Origin: Nageia nagi
Lineage: Eukaryota > Pinophyta
Direction: 5' to 3'
Assembly: GCA_050084985.1 (NCBI GenBank)
Contig: JBITNC010000001.1
Span: 88,040,001 to 88,104,000, forward strand
Length of the DNA: 64,000 nucleotides
Below, in pieces: positions 60,257 through 64,000 of this stretch (position 1 is the first letter of the stretch; the number at the start of each line of letters is the position of its first letter). The notes beneath the pieces are model-generated. The model made no database searches. It had not been told where the DNA came from and worked only from the letters and a program-made list of their open reading frames with translations. The translations under genes were made by a program, and so were the position numbers.

Positions 60257-61140
60257 AGCTTGGGTTAGGCACACTGCACCTTTACCTGTAGCTCAATTTT
60301 AGGCCTATTTTATACTTTGTTTGAGATTTTTACCTTTCAATTTGCATGTTAAGCATGATTTGATGGTTTTTGCTTAAATATGATCCCATGTACATAGGAT
60401 CTTGCATCATTTTTTATGATTTCATTAAATTTTGTAATGATTGATCCAAATTTGTCCAAAAAATGAAGTGTTGATAACTTTTTCAAAAAGCTTCAATTTA
60501 ACTATCAAAAATTCACAAACTTGACTGGTTGATCTTGTAAGATGTTGAAAATTAATATTACACCAAAAATCATGTTTCTTGCTGACTTGTAATGTGCATT
60601 TTTGTACAGTTATAAATGCTTTTATTTTGTTGTAAACTTATGTTTGTTGTGAAATATGCTATTCTAAATACAAGTATCATGTTTTTGTGCTTTTGCTTAT
60701 CATTTGAATGATAATATATTGTTATGTAAAGTGATCTTCCAAGCACAAGCATAGTTACCCTAATGCAAGAAGAGGTAAACATGCTTTCAATTCTAAAAAT
60801 GTAAAACTTATACATATCGAGGTAAATTTCATTTTTTTTAGCATGTGTAAATGTGTTAATGCAATGCAAATTAACTTTTTTTTCTAGTACTATGGTGCTA
60901 AGTGTAAGCTACCCCAGTTTGAATTGGGACACACCTTGTGAGCATGAATATTTTTATATTTTTGAAATGCTTGGTGAACACAATATCGAACATGACCATA
61001 AGAAATATTTGTAGGCAAATTCACATAACAAGAACTACAATTACCATAGAAGAAAAATAAAATGAAGGCATAACATATTTTTTTGCACTTTGTGAATGTA
61101 AGTTTGTACTTTTAGGTAGACATACAAATTTACATATGAC
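60257..61140. other. Stretch with no recognised feature
   Basis: AT-rich after the hairpin. The part from about 60890 may be the 5' flank of the broken gene that follows. Confidence 0.45.
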
Positions 61141-62300
61141 AACATGATTGACATTGATGGCTTTTTTATGAAATAGACTAATGAGACTCTATTCATGAGA
61201 CATCGCTTTCATGAACTATATGTGGAGCTTCAATTGGAGATGCTAACCATAGAGTGGATATGGCTGCATAGTGTAGAGTTGGGATGCATGAGTATGGTCC
61301 ATAAGGTTGTGGCCAACTCTGAATATGTGATGGTACTATGTGAGTAGTGGGACTCTTCCACCAATACATTTCACTTACCAATTGGGTAGTGTACTGTTAC
61401 TTTAGAGGAAATTTGATAAATCCTATGGATAATTATTAAGGGTACTCCCATTATTAGGTTATCAAATGAGGTTGGGAGAGAGGTGGAAGCTATTAGGATA
61501 GTGGATAGGCACTATCATCTTCTGGTGTGGGGTGAAGGTGGCTTCAAATACAAGCATACATATAGGGATGAGCTCATATATTGAGTTACCTTCTTTGTGA
61601 TGATCATGATCATATTCTTTGTTATACCAAATTATTTAGGGTGTAGGTTCCCATGAAAGCTTTTTCTGGTGCTATGCAAGATGCAATATGATGGTAGAAT
61701 TTTTGCATAGGGCTCAACTTTATTGCAAAAGTTATACCATGAGCTCTAGGGGTATAAAGAGGAACATGTACAAGTATAGGGTGCTCCTTATTCCTATAGG
61801 TATGGGGGTGGAAGCATATAGCTATGGAATGAATCATGGGATTACCATTTGAAATACATGCACAAGATGCACTAATCTTTAAGGAGCCTAGTAGCGAGGT
61901 ACCTACATGATGTGTTGGAGGCATCACCATGAGCTACAAGTGAGTAACTCAGAGGTATCCAAGTGGCACACTTTAAAGAGGTATTCAAGAGGTTTTAACT
62001 AGGGATATTATTTGAAGACCTTATAGAGGAGGTACAACTTAGGATGAGGATAAAGCATATCTAGCCTATTTTAGATGAGCTAGATGGGTTAAGAGCTAAC
62101 GGGGTGAGATTAAGTACTTTAAGTAGTATAGAGTGATTTGATAGTTTGTATAAGTGCAAGATGTACCTCCTAACCCTTAGGTTTAGAACTAGATGGGTGG
62201 TAGATATAGGAGGCCTAGTTTGTAGTACTAGGAGACTTATGAGGATGTAGATAATGATGATAAGGTTGTAGGTGATCAAGATGATGTAGGCACTACTAAG
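61141..62300 (+). pseudogene. Plant mobile domain (PMD) gene fragment, broken
   Basis: The plant mobile domain occurs in transposon-encoded proteins and in host proteins derived from them (the MAIN/MAIL group). In one frame from 61195: MRHRFHELYVELQLEMLTIE, then SSTNTFHLPIG and CTVTLEEI, and IIKGTPIIRLSNEVG (about 61350-61460). This is the hallmark TxTFHLPxGExTxTLxDVxxxLGLPxxGxPVxG of the domain. Later parts read YRDELIY, GSTLLQKLYHELQGYKEEHV and FKEVFKRF. Many stops and at least one frameshift make it non-functional. The base composition is clearly less AT-rich than the flanks. It could belong to a Mutator-like or a retrotransposon PMD; no terminal repeats were seen. Confidence 0.72.
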
Positions 62301-62419
62301 GCCTATAGAACATGGTGGCTAGCTTGACACCTAGAGATGATTAAGGAGAAGGTATAGGATGAGGGAGAATCTCTATAAAGGAGGGTGAGGTGTAGATAGA
62401 GGTCCCCCTAAATAGAGGA

Positions 62420-62890
62420 GGGAGAGCCAAAAGAGGTCCTCCTAATAGTGGTTAGCGATCCTATTTTAATAGTAGTAGATGCAAGGATAGCTAATCTAGA
62501 GCACCAGCTTATAGAGAGCCAACATAGTTTAAAGTAGAGCAAGTTGCATGAGCATGCAAGTAGATTGAGGGAGATCAAGCTCCATAAGAGGGTTCAAGAG
62601 ATGGAGAAGCAAGAGTAGAAGCTCCACCAAAGGGTTGAGGATAATGAGCAAAGAGATTCCAAGCTCCAATAATAAGTGTAAGAGGATGTTCTAGGAGATG
62701 CTAAGATCCATCAGAGGGAGCAAGAGTTGACAAAGGTCATGGCCAACTTGAGTCGATAATTGGAGATATTGTTCAGGAGGATTATGGTATACAAGATAGA
62801 GTTTAATATGAGATTAATCCTTTTTAATATTTCCCATCAAGCACATGCACTAGAGCAAGATACATAAGATACATGGGACACATAGTGCAT
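62420..62890 (+). pseudogene. Coiled-coil region downstream of the plant mobile domain
   Basis: In another frame than the PMD start: DARIANLEHQLIESQHSLK, SKLHEHASRLREIKLHKRVQ, KLHQRVEDNEQRDSKLQ and DAKIHQREQELTKVMANLSR, separated by single stops. Regular leucine/charged spacing over some 130 residues suggests a coiled coil. It is probably the C-terminal part of the same broken gene. Confidence 0.55.
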
Positions 62891-64000
62891 CAAGGAGTCT
62901 ACATGCAACATCTTCATCATGTGCCACTTCTTTACACATGAAAAGGGCACACACACAAGGAAGAGATTTTTAGATACACCCATTCTATTGTGAGATAATG
63001 TGAGAGATATCCATCCTCCTCCAGCTAAATATGAGGGTGGACAATGGTTATGAGACTCATTTTTTTTTTGCTATGTCAAAGTACATAGACTAGACAAGAC
63101 ACATGGTATAAGTGTATGTTGCTAGGTGACATTTTTGTATTGATGCAGTTAGGATTTATTATGTACTTTTTTATGGCTTAGGCCATATTATATATATATG
63201 ATGGGTTGATTATATGATTCATTTCAAAATTATGTTAGATTTTTATGTTGTTTTGTCATTTCTTAATGGTTATGGAATATGATGATTGAATTAAATGCAT
63301 GTTTTTTTATCATTATGCACTTTGAGATGATAATGGTTGGTGTATTTTAAATTTTTTTCTTTAGATGTAAAGTTTTAATATTTGAAAAAAAATTACAACA
63401 CAATGGTATGATGTAGGATTTTTTGGGACAAAATTCCATTTTAATGTGCTGAATGAGAACTTGTTACTCTCATTTTGTGAAATAATACGAAGGAAATCCA
63501 TTCAATGGTCCCAACCCATGATGAGAAAAAATGATAATAAGAATGATTTACAACTATGAAACATATTAAATGTACATAACAATCAATGTAAATAAAGTTG
63601 TAACCAACATCCATATGAATGTGTAAGATGAGCTCTATCCATAATTGGACTAGGAAGGATATGTCATATAACAATTCTATGATCTTAAAAAATGGTTAAG
63701 AAAATGTAATAAAAATAAAGGAATCACATTTAAGAGATGACAAGCCAAATAATTGATGTTAAAAATGAATGACTAGTGGTTTTTGTGTTCCCCAAAAAGG
63801 TAGAAAACACTAAAAGAGAGAAACCACCCAAGTATCTTAAATGTGAAGATCAATGTTGATGAAATAAAAATATTGATGGATGAAAAGAGACCCCCAAAGC
63901 TACTTAATATAGCCTAAATAAGGATCTTTTTTAGATGGGCATATAATCCAAAAAAATGAATTCAAATAAGAATGACACTTATTATGGAATGATGACCAAC
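62891..64000. other. Stretch with no recognised feature
   Basis: AT-rich to the window end. It has a short TA run near 63190, and no motif or repeat end that I can support. Confidence 0.5.

Overview
The window is plant nuclear DNA made almost entirely of decayed LTR retrotransposons. It is very AT-rich, it holds Ty1/copia and Tat-type Ty3/gypsy elements with plant primer-binding sites (initiator tRNA-Met), and its only host-like coding relics are a plant PPR fragment and a plant mobile domain fragment. Long, old, nested elements with little host sequence suggest a large-genome seed plant, perhaps a gymnosperm; that is an inference from style, not from a marker gene. I see no intact host gene and no RNA gene.

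Layout. 1-1182: leader, primer-binding site and LTR of a minus-strand element that runs off the left edge. 2950-5985: a 3 kb block repeated in the same orientation at 54140-57235. 7552-9403: a small non-autonomous plus-strand LTR element. From about 9407 to 53.4 kb there is a nest. The host of the nest is a minus-strand copia element (C), with its 3' LTR at the left and its RT at the right. Its LTR was hit by a 14.1 kb Tat-like Ty3/gypsy element (9657-23793) and by an 8.7 kb minus-strand copia (A, 24045-32745). Its RT/RNase H region was hit by a second minus-strand copia (B, 33525-52312). B's protease region was in turn hit by a 13.6 kb plus-strand element (D, 37054-50657). Target-site duplications support the layers: CATCT exact for D, CCATA exact for B, AAAAC exact for the gypsy element, CTTAT/CTTAC for A. 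When the insertions are removed, the B and C reading frames rejoin across the target sites. 57-64 kb: a six-unit tandem array, a perfect 15-bp hairpin, and a broken gene with a plant mobile domain followed by a coiled coil.

The most interesting element is D. It is young (LTRs nearly identical). It encodes a Gag-protease polyprotein but no reverse transcriptase, RNase H or integrase, so it must have moved with enzymes supplied in trans. Between its 5' LTR and its gag it carries, in antisense, a fragment of a host pentatricopeptide repeat (PPR) gene. The older Ty3/gypsy element is unusual in having an RNase H-like domain between protease and RT, in addition to the normal RNase H after RT, and a very long extra reading frame of unknown function between integrase and the 3' LTR. 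Most coding regions are pseudogenes with many in-frame stops and several frameshifts.
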